From Gammaproteobacteria bacterium (GTDB lineage Bacteria > Pseudomonadota > Gammaproteobacteria > Pseudomonadales > Cellvibrionaceae): a DNA stretch of 64,000 bases. The notes beneath the pieces were generated by a model. It was not told where the DNA came from and did not search any database. It worked only from the letters and a program-made list of their open reading frames with translations. A program made the position numbers and the translations under genes. Shown here one piece after another: positions 42,276-50,991 of the stretch (positions within the stretch are counted from its first letter, which is position 1; each line of letters opens with the position of its first letter). The stretch is from positions 1 through 64,000 of the forward strand of contig JAGKWO010000008.1 in assembly GCA_021151835.1 (NCBI GenBank). The letters are read 5' to 3'.

Positions 42276-43626
42276 GACTCATTTCCCACACGTTGGCGAC
42301 ATGGAATTTTTTGAATTTTGTTAAACCGAGTAATTTCTCCAGCTCTACAACAACGCTGCGCGCTGCGTATGCACGCCCGAGTTGTTGTGCGCAACTACTC
42401 AGGGTTCCCAAACGTTTTGAGTCGCTAAACAGTTCGCTAACGGTTGAGGATAATTGCGCTAGTTCGACATACAAACCGGCATTGTTTTGGGTCAGGAAAT
42501 TCACATTATGCATTTCCTGCCCGCCCAGGCAGCACGTGGCGATAAAGGGTTTGCCACAGGCCAATGTTTCGCTCACGGTAAGGCCGCCCGGTTTGCCGAC
42601 GACAATATCGGCAGCGCAAAATAAATCGCGCATATCACTGCGCCAGCCAAACAAGCGAAAACGATGGGGATAACTGCTGGCGAGTTGCTGGAGCTTTTCG
42701 TTATCGCTAACGCGGCTTCCTTCAGTGACCAACACTTGATATTGGTGATGTTCATCATCCAGCAACTGCTGTAATGCCTCGGTAACACCAATACCGCACT
42801 GGCCACCGGTAATTAAAATTGTGGGATTATTTGCAAGCCCGAGGTTTTGACGCGCGTGTTGCTGTGTTGGCAAATTTTCAAATGCCGGTATTAACGGAAT
42901 ACCGGTAACGCGAATACGGTGCGGGGCAATCCCTTTGCGTCGTAGTGATTCAGCAACATCTTCATGGCCCACACAATAAAGCGATGTGGTGTCGCGCACC
43001 CAGACACCATGCACACCATAATCGGTTAGCACACCTACTATCGGCTGGGTAATAATGCCTTTGTTAATAAAGCGCGATAACAAGGCATTGGGGTACATTT
43101 GCGTAGCAACAATGCAATCAGGATTGTAATCTGCGACAAATTTTTTTACGCGCGCTGAAAGGATGCGAAAAATCAATGCGAGCAAACCCTGCAACAATAA
43201 GCGCCCGGCAGGGGTTTTATTGCGATTACAAATCCCGTTGATAAACGTATTCAGTAAAGCGCCGTCCAGGTTTTTATAATAAACCGGCAGTGAAAAAATC
43301 GAGCGTTCAAATTCTTCCGGATAAGAGCGTCGTTGTTGCTCCGTTAAAAAATCCACCAGGATTTGATCAGCAGGAATTTTGCCGGCGAGTTGGCGATAAA
43401 GATTACTATCGAGATTATAAAGTTTCTGGTAGAGCTCGGGATGCTCTGCGGTCATGCGCAAGTAGCCATCCTGTAACGCGGCACTGGCCTGGGGATCAAG
43501 TAGCTGGGTGACATCCAGGTAATTGGTTTCTATGTCAGGGTATTCGCGTTGCAATGCGGCGCCAATAGCTTCAGCGGCGCGGGTGTGGCCATAACCGGGA
43601 CTCGATGTCAAAAACAGAACTTTCAT
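42268..43626 (-). CDS. MGDG-synthase/MurG-like glycosyltransferase
   Basis: 452 residues, ATG with AAGGAA upstream. The N-terminal half is an MGDG-synthase-type domain: FLTSSPGYGHTRAAEAIGAAL at the start, then VGVLTDYGVHGVWVRD. The C-terminal half is a GT28-like domain with ILITGGQCGIGVTEALQQLL and VGKPGGLTVSETLACGKPFI, the nucleotide-sugar site. Relatives glycosylate diacylglycerol or similar lipids on the cytoplasmic face of the membrane. It leads a three-gene operon with a YkoP-like protein and a deacetylase, so the product may be a modified glycolipid. The sugar and lipid are not predictable from sequence. Confidence 0.85.
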   Translation of the reverse strand: MKVLFLTSSPGYGHTRAAEAIGAALQREYPDIETNYLDVTQLLDPQASAALQDGYLRMTAEHPELYQKLYNLDSNLYRQLAGKIPADQILVDFLTEQQRRSYPEEFERSIFSLPVYYKNLDGALLNTFINGICNRNKTPAGRLLLQGLLALIFRILSARVKKFVADYNPDCIVATQMYPNALLSRFINKGIITQPIVGVLTDYGVHGVWVRDTTSLYCVGHEDVAESLRRKGIAPHRIRVTGIPLIPAFENLPTQQHARQNLGLANNPTILITGGQCGIGVTEALQQLLDDEHHQYQVLVTEGSRVSDNEKLQQLASSYPHRFRLFGWRSDMRDLFCAADIVVGKPGGLTVSETLACGKPFIATCCLGGQEMHNVNFLTQNNAGLYVELAQLSSTVSELFSDSKRLGTLSSCAQQLGRAYAARSVVVELEKLLGLTKFKKFHVANVWEMSHE

Positions 43627-43955
43627 AGAATTTCCTTGTTGAAATAAGGCAGTAATTTCAATCGGGATCCACCTGTAACACTTTTCTTATGGGTCTTCAC
43701 TTGCCGGTGAATTGAAAATTGCTGTATTGGTTTATTATCGATAATGAATACGCGCATTTTAATTTTGGAAAAATTGCAAGCTTTGTAAAAAATCATTCAT
43801 AAATGTCGCGTGAAATTTCAAAAAAACCAATACAGGCGATACTCTGCTGCGTATCAGCGCTACGGAATATTCCCAGTGCAAAATGTTTACCAATTATTGG
43901 AAATGGGTATTAAAGACGGGAAGTGGAAGGCGGCGGCTGGCGATAAAACTATCGG
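43627..43955. other. Intergenic spacer, no gene seen
   Basis: About 330 bases between the end of the arsJ-like gene and the start of the glycosyltransferase gene, both leftward. It should contain the promoter of the glycosyltransferase cluster. No repeat or convincing terminator was recognised. Confidence 0.4.
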
Positions 43956-45167
43956 TCAGGAATTCTGCGCAGGGGTTTTGGGTAACACGGATGTTAATAA
44001 TGCAGCCACAAAAATAAAGGCGGCTGTTGTCCATAAGCAGGCGACCAGGCCTGCACTTTGATAAATCCAGCCGGATAATAAGGTTCCCAGCAAACGGCCG
44101 ATTGCATTGGCCATATAATAAAAGCCGACATCCAGCGCAACTCCATCCTCGCTGGCGTAGCTGACAATCAGATAGGAGTGCAGTGAAGAATTAATCGCAA
44201 ATACAATTCCAAAAATAATTAATCCACTGATTAGCAACACATCAGCAGGTAGTTTGGTTGACAACGCCGATGCCAGGGTAATAGTGACCAGCGTTAAAAC
44301 CATAGCCCAGAAATACGCGGATTTACCCTCCGGTGTTGCGCGTGTTTTAGTGCGTAAAATGAGTGGCGCTATGGATTGCACCAGGCCATAGCCGATAATC
44401 CAGCTCGCCAGAAACCCACCGGTTTGCCAAAAATCCCACTGTAGTTCGCTGCTTAAAAAAACAGGCAATGCAACAACAAACCAGATATCGCGTGCACCGA
44501 ATAAAAATAAACGCGCGGCCGATAAAATATTAATGGCGCGACTCTTGGAAAAAAGTTCGCGAAATTTTGGTTTGTTGTTGGCTTTGCCCAAATCCCGCTG
44601 CAACAGGATGATACTAAGCACCCATACCAATGCCAGCGCCGCCGCCATTGTTATCACGGCGGCCTTAAAACTCATCAATGCCAGAAGGGCGCCACCCAGA
44701 AAAAAGCCCACCCCTTTTAATGCGTTTTTGGAGCCGGTCAGTAACGCAACCCATTTAAATAATGCGTTACGCTGATCGCCAGGGAGCAATTGCTTGATCG
44801 CGCTTTTCGCGCTCATTTTATTGAGGTCTTTGGCGATACCCGACAGTGCCTGCGCTGCCATTACCAATGGAACACTCAGCCATTGTGTGGGTACCGCAAG
44901 CATCAGCAATGCGCCTACCTGCAATCCCAAACCGATATTCATGGTGCGGTTTAATCCGATACGCGCCCCAAGGTAACCGCCGAACAGGTTGGTAACGATT
45001 CCGAATATTTCATAAAACAAAAATAATGCGGCAATTTGCAAAGGGCTGTAGCCCAATTGATGGAAATGCAAAACCACCAACATGCGCAACGCGCCGTCGG
45101 TCAGGGTGAAGGCCCAATAGTTGCCGGTAACTATGGCGTATTGGCGAATTGCAGTGGCGTTATTCAT
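43956..45167 (-). CDS. arsJ: ArsJ-like MFS exporter
   Basis: 403 residues, twelve membrane spans. The sequence TGNYWAFTLTDGALRMLVV, followed by LFLFYEIFGIVTNLFGGYLG and GIAKDLNKMSAKSAIK, is the pattern I associate with ArsJ, the major-facilitator exporter of 1-arseno-3-phosphoglycerate. ArsJ works with a glyceraldehyde-3-phosphate dehydrogenase that makes this unstable arsenate ester; the two are normally adjacent. No such gene, nor arsR or arsC, is present nearby. It is divergent from an AraC-type regulator gene, sharing a 176-bp promoter region. A different organic-anion substrate is possible. Confidence 0.8.
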   Translation of the reverse strand: MNNATAIRQYAIVTGNYWAFTLTDGALRMLVVLHFHQLGYSPLQIAALFLFYEIFGIVTNLFGGYLGARIGLNRTMNIGLGLQVGALLMLAVPTQWLSVPLVMAAQALSGIAKDLNKMSAKSAIKQLLPGDQRNALFKWVALLTGSKNALKGVGFFLGGALLALMSFKAAVITMAAALALVWVLSIILLQRDLGKANNKPKFRELFSKSRAINILSAARLFLFGARDIWFVVALPVFLSSELQWDFWQTGGFLASWIIGYGLVQSIAPLILRTKTRATPEGKSAYFWAMVLTLVTITLASALSTKLPADVLLISGLIIFGIVFAINSSLHSYLIVSYASEDGVALDVGFYYMANAIGRLLGTLLSGWIYQSAGLVACLWTTAAFIFVAALLTSVLPKTPAQNS

Positions 45168-45343
45168 AGCTGTCCGCAGGTCGTGCCGGGCCGCACAGGC
45201 TGAGCGTATTGATGTCCAATTTATAAAGCCCTGGTGGCGAATTGCGCGGGGGCGTCATCCGCAGTATCCCGGATTTTATCATCGATTTATGGCTTTGCTG
45301 CTAGACTATAGCGATCAAAAAAATACATAACGTTTGTCGGCCT

Positions 45344-46489
45344 ATGAAAACTCCAATCTTCAACATCCATGACCTTATCCTTGTGCTCACCCTGGCGGTG
45401 TGCCTATTGCTAGTGATTTTCCAGTGGTTATTATCCAAACAAAAAACCAGTGCTTCACTTTTGCTTAGCGGATTTTTTGTGGGGGTGGGGTTAACAGCAT
45501 TGTGCAATTTATTGTTGTGGAATGATTATATCCAGAGCGCTTCGGTGGTGGCCAAAATAGCCTTGTCAGCACTGTTGGGCATTGCAGTCGTGGGAAAAAG
45601 CGTGTGCCTGTATTTTTATGTAATGGCAATTACGCGCGCGACATTTTCCTGGCGCTGGCTTTACGCATTGCACGGGTTGAATTTTGTTGTGGTATTGGGG
45701 TTAATCCTGGGGGCGGGTTTGCATTCGGATCGTTTGCGTTTTTTAACGGGTAGCAACACCGATTTCAGCGCGCAAATGGTAAGTTTTTTATGGTATTACC
45801 TGAAAATAATTGCGGTGATTTATGCATTCGCGGCGGCTCATGTGGTGTTCCGTTACAAGCAACAATTAAAAGAGTTTTATTCCACCTTTAGTTTGCAAGC
45901 GCCACTGTGGTTATTGTTGTTGACGATTGGTTTCGCGTTGAACTGGAGCTGGTCACTGGTGGTACATGTGTTGGGCCAATCAGTGGGTTTGCAATTGGCT
46001 GATACCTTTGGCATTGCCGATAACTACATTACTTTTTTCCTGGTTAATGCTTTATTCGTTTATAGCTTGCTCTATGCCCATGAGTTGCTGGTCACCAAAG
46101 AAAAACCGGTTGAAAAAGAAGTCGCTGTTGCAGTAACAGAAATATCCCCGGATGTTATCGAGCGTATTCGTGCCACTATGGAGCAGCAACAACTTTATTT
46201 GAAACAGAATTTGAATATTGAAGAGTTTGCACGGCATGTCGGGATCCATTATCGCGAAGTGTCGAGCATTATTAATAAGCATTTTGATACCAATTTTTTT
46301 GAATTTGTTAATGAGTATCGTGTTAACAAGGCCAAACAAATGTTATTGGATAAAAATAATGCTGATATGACGATCCTGGATATCTTGCTGGAATCGGGGT
46401 TTAACAGTAAGTCATCATTCCATCGATTTTTTAAACGTTATACAGGCATGTCGGCGGCAGATTTCCGCAAGCAGAATTTGACTTCCTGA
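45344..46489 (+). CDS. Membrane-anchored AraC-family regulator
   Basis: 381 residues. The first 240 residues hold about seven hydrophobic spans (LILVLTLAVCLLLVIFQWLL onward), giving an integral membrane sensor. The last 100 residues are an AraC/XylS double helix-turn-helix: LNIEEFARHVGIHYREVSSI then ILDILLESGFNSKSSFHRFF and KRYTGMSAADFR. Such proteins act as one-component membrane-bound regulators. It is divergent from the arsJ-like gene; regulation of that gene is possible but not shown. The ribosome binding site is weak, and no earlier start is in frame. Confidence 0.85.
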   Translation: MKTPIFNIHDLILVLTLAVCLLLVIFQWLLSKQKTSASLLLSGFFVGVGLTALCNLLLWNDYIQSASVVAKIALSALLGIAVVGKSVCLYFYVMAITRATFSWRWLYALHGLNFVVVLGLILGAGLHSDRLRFLTGSNTDFSAQMVSFLWYYLKIIAVIYAFAAAHVVFRYKQQLKEFYSTFSLQAPLWLLLLTIGFALNWSWSLVVHVLGQSVGLQLADTFGIADNYITFFLVNALFVYSLLYAHELLVTKEKPVEKEVAVAVTEISPDVIERIRATMEQQQLYLKQNLNIEEFARHVGIHYREVSSIINKHFDTNFFEFVNEYRVNKAKQMLLDKNNADMTILDILLESGFNSKSSFHRFFKRYTGMSAADFRKQNLTS

Positions 46490-46575
46490 TTCCCCTGTTT
46501 TCTGTCTACTATCCCCTTGGCTCCGCGCGCTGTCTCAAAAACAGGCGCCGGAGCCGGGGCGTTCGAGGAGATTAA

Positions 46576-47637
46576 TTATTTCCGAAGACGGCGAGTAAAC
46601 ATTAATCCACCCAGCAAAAATAATCCCGCTAGCGGAAATGATCCGCCACCGCCACCCGAGCTGCCACCATTGTTGGTTGCGGAACTCGCTACTGCCGATG
46701 AAACGGCGGGTACGCTGCTGGCAACTGAGCTGCTCGCTGCACTCGAACTCTCCACACTTGAATTTATTGCACTTGAATTTATTGCACTTGAACTTACCAC
46801 AGCTGAACTCGCCACTGAACTGGAAACAGCAGTAGAGCTTGCGCTGGAACTGCTGGCAGGTTCATCAGCAGGCGGTGTGCCGGTGTAACCTGTTGCGTTT
46901 TCTTTGGTCAGCGCAAGCACCAGAATTCCATTTTTCACGAGTACGTTTTCCGGCGCAAAATCCACGCGGTTTGTATCAAAACTCCAGCTGGCTTTATTCC
47001 AGCGGCTGGTGTTGAAAGTATCGAAATCATCGCGCCAGCCGCCTTCAAATGTTTTGCTGGTGGCATTGTAGGCTTTGTAGTCGATGTAATTCACAAATTG
47101 ATAAACCGGTAATGCCGAATCATCCCAGGCACCTACCCATTCAACTGATTCGGACGCCCACAGATTAAAGTGTAAGCTTTGCGCGTTGGTGAGGCTGGTG
47201 ACGGTGCTGGTGCCGGTGATGCGACGCACCTCCACACCATCCAGAAACCAGGCCACGTAGTCAGGTGTCCATTCAATGACGTAAGTGTGATAAGCATCGG
47301 CAAGTGAGGCCGGTGCCGAGTGTACTTGTTCGGTGTTAATGGTCGGGCGCGAACTGCCGAGGATTATATTGCTTTGCCATTGGGTCGCATTATTTTTGCC
47401 GAACACTTCAATATCGATTTCTTCCCAAAACGTGTTGCCGATTTCCGAACCATTTTTGTAGGTAAAGAATGTTGATAAAACACCGCTTGCCTTGGCAACT
47501 CGCATGCGCGTTTCATAGCGACCATACAGATAGGTGTCGGTCGAAAAAATTTCCGCGCCCTTGTAGGGTTTAGCGGTAACGAGGCTGGGAGTGAGGCTTG
47601 CACCCAGTGCCAACAAAATAATAAAAATACTGCGCAT
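46576..47637 (-). CDS. Secreted GH16 beta-glucanase with GlyGly-CTERM-like tail
   Basis: 353 residues. Signal peptide to about residue 22 (TPSLVTA), then a GH16 domain to about residue 255 with the catalytic motif WEEIDIEVFGKNN, in which the two Glu of E-I-D-I-E are nucleophile and acid/base. A poly-Ser/Ala linker of about 70 residues follows. The end, SGGGGGSFPLAGLFLLGG plus RRLRK, has the Gly motif, hydrophobic helix and basic tail of a GlyGly-CTERM sorting signal, cleaved by rhombosortase for surface display in type II-secreting bacteria. The enzyme probably acts on mixed-linkage or beta-1,3-glucan. Paralogue of the next gene upstream, which lacks this tail. Confidence 0.88.
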   Translation of the reverse strand: MRSIFIILLALGASLTPSLVTAKPYKGAEIFSTDTYLYGRYETRMRVAKASGVLSTFFTYKNGSEIGNTFWEEIDIEVFGKNNATQWQSNIILGSSRPTINTEQVHSAPASLADAYHTYVIEWTPDYVAWFLDGVEVRRITGTSTVTSLTNAQSLHFNLWASESVEWVGAWDDSALPVYQFVNYIDYKAYNATSKTFEGGWRDDFDTFNTSRWNKASWSFDTNRVDFAPENVLVKNGILVLALTKENATGYTGTPPADEPASSSSASSTAVSSSVASSAVVSSSAINSSAINSSVESSSAASSSVASSVPAVSSAVASSATNNGGSSGGGGGSFPLAGLFLLGGLMFTRRLRK

Positions 47638-47744
47638 CTTTTACCCCGATAAACACCTGATGAGTGAACAATAAAATAAACAAAATAAAAAGATAAAAAC
47701 GAAGCCGGCAATAAGTATTGCCGACTCCAACGGCTGTAAAACAA

Positions 47745-48911
47745 TTAATTAATTTTAGTCAGTTTGATCCAATCGATATTGAAGCCGCCGCTATTGGCGT
47801 AGATCGCCAGGTTTTGTGCCCCGGCCGATAAATAAACATTGTGTTGGATCACCCAATAAGTGCCCCAGTCGCCAGTATTGGGCACACTGATAGTGCCCAG
47901 GCCAACGCCATTTTTATCCAGCGTAAATTGCGCGGTAGTGAGTGCTGAGGCAACTTTGTATTCCACACGATAAGTGCCTGCCTGCGGGATATTCACGTTG
48001 TGGTATTTGAACCACTCGCCCGCATCGATATAGCCCACCACACCGCCGGCAACATTCACACTGCCGCCGACTTCGTTAAAACTTTCCGCTTCGATAAATA
48101 CACTCGGTGCCGGTGTTGAACCACCATCAACAGGAGGCGTGCCGGTATAACCGGTTTGGCCTTCGCGCGTTAACGCGAGCACCAGCGTGCCGTTTTTGAC
48201 TACTACGTTGTTGGGTTCAAAGTCAGCCAGGTTTTCGCCGAAGGTCCAGTTGGCTTTGCCCCAGCGGTTGGTATCGAAGCTGTTGAAATCATCGCGCCAG
48301 CCGCTGCCGAAACTGTTAGTCGCTGCGACCCAGGGTTTGTATTCGATGTAATTGACGAATTGGTAAACCGGCAGGATATTCGGATTCCAGGCGCCGACCC
48401 ACTCCGCAATATTTGCCGCCCACAGGTTAAAGCGCAGGTCTTGCGGGCTGGTCAGGCTGGTAACAAATTGGCCACCGTTGATACGGCGCACCTGGGTGCC
48501 ATCCACAAACCAGGCGATGTAATTGGGTGTCCATTCCAGTACATAGGTGTGATAACCATCGCCCAATGAATAAGGCAGGGTGTGGACACCTTCGGTTTTG
48601 GTGGTGGGGCGATTGGTGCCGATAATGACGTTGCTCTGCCATTGGGTGGCGTTGTTCTTGCCGAAGATCTCAATATCGATCTCCTCCCAGAAAACCCCCG
48701 GTTGCTCCGATCCATTTTTGTAGGTAAAGAAAGTGGACAGTACGCCGCTGCCTTTGGCGACCTGCATCCGCATTTCGTAGCGACCGTATTTGTAAGTTTG
48801 TTTGGAATAGATTTCCGCTGCCTTATAGGGCTTGGCCAGCGCGGGGGTTGTAAAGCCAATAGTCGCGGCGAGCGCAAACAGCACGCCGGTAAAGCGGTTG
48901 AATTTGAACAT
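47745..48911 (-). CDS. Secreted GH16 beta-glucanase with CBM6
   Basis: 388 residues. Signal peptide ending about TTPALA; GH16 to about residue 255 with WEEIDIEIFGKNN as the catalytic strand; short linker; C-terminal CBM6-like beta-sandwich (VFIEAESFNEVGGS, GYIDAGEWFKYHNVNIPQAG, GFNIDWIKLTKIN), which binds glucan chains. GH16 domain is very similar to that of the neighbouring downstream gene, 107 bp away, so the two arose by tandem duplication and then acquired different C-termini: a soluble, carbohydrate-binding enzyme and a surface-sorted enzyme. Target is probably lichenan or laminarin-type glucan. Confidence 0.9.
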   Translation of the reverse strand: MFKFNRFTGVLFALAATIGFTTPALAKPYKAAEIYSKQTYKYGRYEMRMQVAKGSGVLSTFFTYKNGSEQPGVFWEEIDIEIFGKNNATQWQSNVIIGTNRPTTKTEGVHTLPYSLGDGYHTYVLEWTPNYIAWFVDGTQVRRINGGQFVTSLTSPQDLRFNLWAANIAEWVGAWNPNILPVYQFVNYIEYKPWVAATNSFGSGWRDDFNSFDTNRWGKANWTFGENLADFEPNNVVVKNGTLVLALTREGQTGYTGTPPVDGGSTPAPSVFIEAESFNEVGGSVNVAGGVVGYIDAGEWFKYHNVNIPQAGTYRVEYKVASALTTAQFTLDKNGVGLGTISVPNTGDWGTYWVIQHNVYLSAGAQNLAIYANSGGFNIDWIKLTKIN

Positions 48912-49283
48912 AGCCAGTACCTTTTATCTTTATTAGAAACGCTTACAGTCTGCAGAAAGCTCTCTGCCAGACAGTGTTGGCGTGGCAACAACGGAATACC
49001 ACCGAGCCTATGTTGCAGGTATGCGCGACGGGCGTCGCACCAGTTTGCGCAGGCTGCGTAAACTGGTGCAGAGCAGTTTAAAGATGGGATTTCTGGTACG
49101 GATATTGGCCGGAACCGGTCATTTGGCCGTTTTTGCCGGTGGATCGGATGCGGAAAATCGTACCCGTTGCGCTGGCAATTTCTCACAGATTTTATCCCGG
49201 CCACGGCTTACATTGGTCATGAAGGAACCGGTACCTTCCAGGGCGGAAGGTGAATCTCGTTGTTGTTACCGTGAGGAAGCGTT
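48912..49283. other. Intergenic spacer with divergent promoters
   Basis: About 370 bases between the leftward GH16 pair and a rightward small gene. It must carry the GH16 promoter. The ACCATA-N4-TATGGT motif of the xylanase genes is not present, so the glucanases are probably under a different regulator. No gene supported. Confidence 0.4.
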
Positions 49284-49550
49284 ATGGATAAGGACGATCT
49301 TGATATTGCGTCAGTACTGGCTCGCTTTAATGCAAAGCCTTTACCCCATCTGGCAAACGATACACCCCAAAAGTTATTGATGGCGCTGTTTTTTATGGCA
49401 GTGGGAATGATATTGGTGACAGCGGGCCTTATCAGTTTGCTATTGCGATTGGTCAGCCTGGTGCATTTACCCATCGTGTGGTTGATACAGCGAACAACGC
49501 ATTATCAGCAGGTAACCATAGAATTCGAGCGGCGATTAAAGCATCGCTAG
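49284..49550 (+). CDS. Small membrane protein, unknown
   Basis: 88 residues, ATG with GAGGAAG 4-10 nt upstream, which supports a real gene. Hydrophilic N-terminus, one long or two short hydrophobic spans at about residues 30-66 (LLMALFFMAVGMILVTAGLI), then a basic C-terminus. No family recognised. It precedes the SOS-controlled radical SAM gene by 237 bp but seems separately expressed. Confidence 0.55.
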   Translation: MDKDDLDIASVLARFNAKPLPHLANDTPQKLLMALFFMAVGMILVTAGLISLLLRLVSLVHLPIVWLIQRTTHYQQVTIEFERRLKHR

Positions 49551-49752
49551 CAAGGATGCGGATTATCGTGACGGGCGGCTGGTACATCAATCAGGGGCGT
49601 CCGATTTTCCTCCTGTGCGACGCCGGGTTTACCGGGCGGCGCGACTCTTCGCCATTCGTTGCCAGTTCGACCAAACCTGCGCTTGGGCTCCCCCGGCCCG
49701 CTGTGGAATATCCCGGGCCGGTGCTTGCTTAATTAGCGCGTCCAGCGCAAAA

Positions 49753-49772
49753 TACTGTTTTTATATACAGTA
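49753..49772 (+). promoter_or_regulatory. LexA (SOS) box
   Basis: TACTGTTTTTATATACAGTA: both outer half-sites (TACTGT and ACAGTA) are perfect around an A/T-only centre, matching the gammaproteobacterial LexA consensus CTGT-N8-ACAG. It ends 15 nt before the start codon of the radical SAM gene, so bound LexA would block transcription or elongation into it. Confidence 0.88.
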
Positions 49773-49787
49773 GTGCTGGAGGTGGAT

Positions 49788-50939
49788 ATGGCGTTTGATG
49801 ATCAGGATTTTATCCATCCCGAACACTGGATCGCCGCCAAACCCGAAGCCCGCAAAGGGCGTGGCGCGGTAACCAATATTGCCGGTCGCTACGAAACGCA
49901 ATTAATCGAAACCGTGGATGATGGCTGGCTGCCCTATGAAGATGAGACATCCATCCATCCCGAATTAACAACCTTCGTTACCCCCGAACTGGCCAAAACC
50001 ATCCTCAGCCGTAACCAATCGCCGGATATTCCGTTCGGTGTTTCGCTCAATCCCTATCGCGGTTGCGAGCACGGTTGCATTTACTGTTTTGCCCGGCCCA
50101 CCCATGCGTATCTCGGCTTGTCACCCGGCCTGGATTTTGAAACGCGCCTCTACGCCAAAACCAATGCGCCGGAATTATTGCGCCGGGAGTTAGCCCACAA
50201 AAATTACGCACCGAGCCCGATTGCCTTTGGTGTGAATACCGATGCCTATCAACCTTGCGAGCGCGAATTAAAAATCAGCCGCCAATGTTTGGAAGTGTTG
50301 CATGAATGTGATCATCCGGTTGGCATGATTACCAAATCGGCGTTGATCGAACGCGATATTGATTTGTTGCAGGATATGGCGAGAAAAAATCTCGCTGCCG
50401 CCGCGATAACCATCACCACACTGGATCACCGCGTCGCGCGCATTCTGGAACCGCGCGCCGCATCGCCAACACGGCGTTTGCAAACCATCGAACGCTTGGT
50501 GAAAGCCGGTATTCCCACCATGGTGAGCGTAGCGCCCATCATTCCGTTTATTACCGAACAGGAAATCGAAAAAGTACTCAGTGCTGCCGCCGATGCCGGG
50601 GCAATCGCGGCGGGTTACACGGTGTTGCGTCTGCCGTGGGAAATTAATCCGCTCTTCCAGGAATGGTTGCAAACCCATTTTCCCGAGCGCGCGGAACGGG
50701 TGATGAACCGCGTTCGCGATATGCGCGGCGGTAAAGATTACGATGCAAATTTCGCCACGCGCATGCGCGGTGAAGGCCTGTGGGCGGATATGATCCGCCA
50801 GCGTTTTATGAAGGGACTAAAACGGTACGGGTTGGATAAAAGCCGGCATTACGGTGAACTGGACTGCTCGCGTTTTCGCAAGCCATTGAGCATTCCGGTG
50901 CACGACAACAAGAATGGTCAAATGGATATTTTTGGGTAG
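49788..50939 (+). CDS. PA0069-family radical SAM protein
   Basis: 383 residues from the ATG at 49788, with GGAGG 5 nt upstream; a GTG five codons earlier would lie against the SOS box. The radical-SAM cluster motif is NPYRGCEHGCIYCFARPTHA (CxxxCxxC), and SPIAFGVNTDAYQP and ITTLDHRVARILEPRAASP continue the pattern of the PA0069 group, which is distantly related to spore photoproduct lyase. Family function is not established; SplB similarity and SOS control favour a role in DNA damage processing. From memory, PA0069 belongs to the LexA regulon of Pseudomonas aeruginosa, which agrees with the LexA box here. Convergent with the MocR-type gene. Confidence 0.88.
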   Translation: MAFDDQDFIHPEHWIAAKPEARKGRGAVTNIAGRYETQLIETVDDGWLPYEDETSIHPELTTFVTPELAKTILSRNQSPDIPFGVSLNPYRGCEHGCIYCFARPTHAYLGLSPGLDFETRLYAKTNAPELLRRELAHKNYAPSPIAFGVNTDAYQPCERELKISRQCLEVLHECDHPVGMITKSALIERDIDLLQDMARKNLAAAAITITTLDHRVARILEPRAASPTRRLQTIERLVKAGIPTMVSVAPIIPFITEQEIEKVLSAAADAGAIAAGYTVLRLPWEINPLFQEWLQTHFPERAERVMNRVRDMRGGKDYDANFATRMRGEGLWADMIRQRFMKGLKRYGLDKSRHYGELDCSRFRKPLSIPVHDNKNGQMDIFG

Positions 50940-50991
50940 TCCCACTCCTCCTCCTTTAAACGGAGCGCATAGCCAGGGGAATTACGGGGAT

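Noticed and set aside
46640..46860. Repeated CACTTGAATTTATTG-like units
   Set aside because: They encode the Ser/Ala linker of the GH16 protein on the minus strand, so this is linker expansion and not an independent repeat element.
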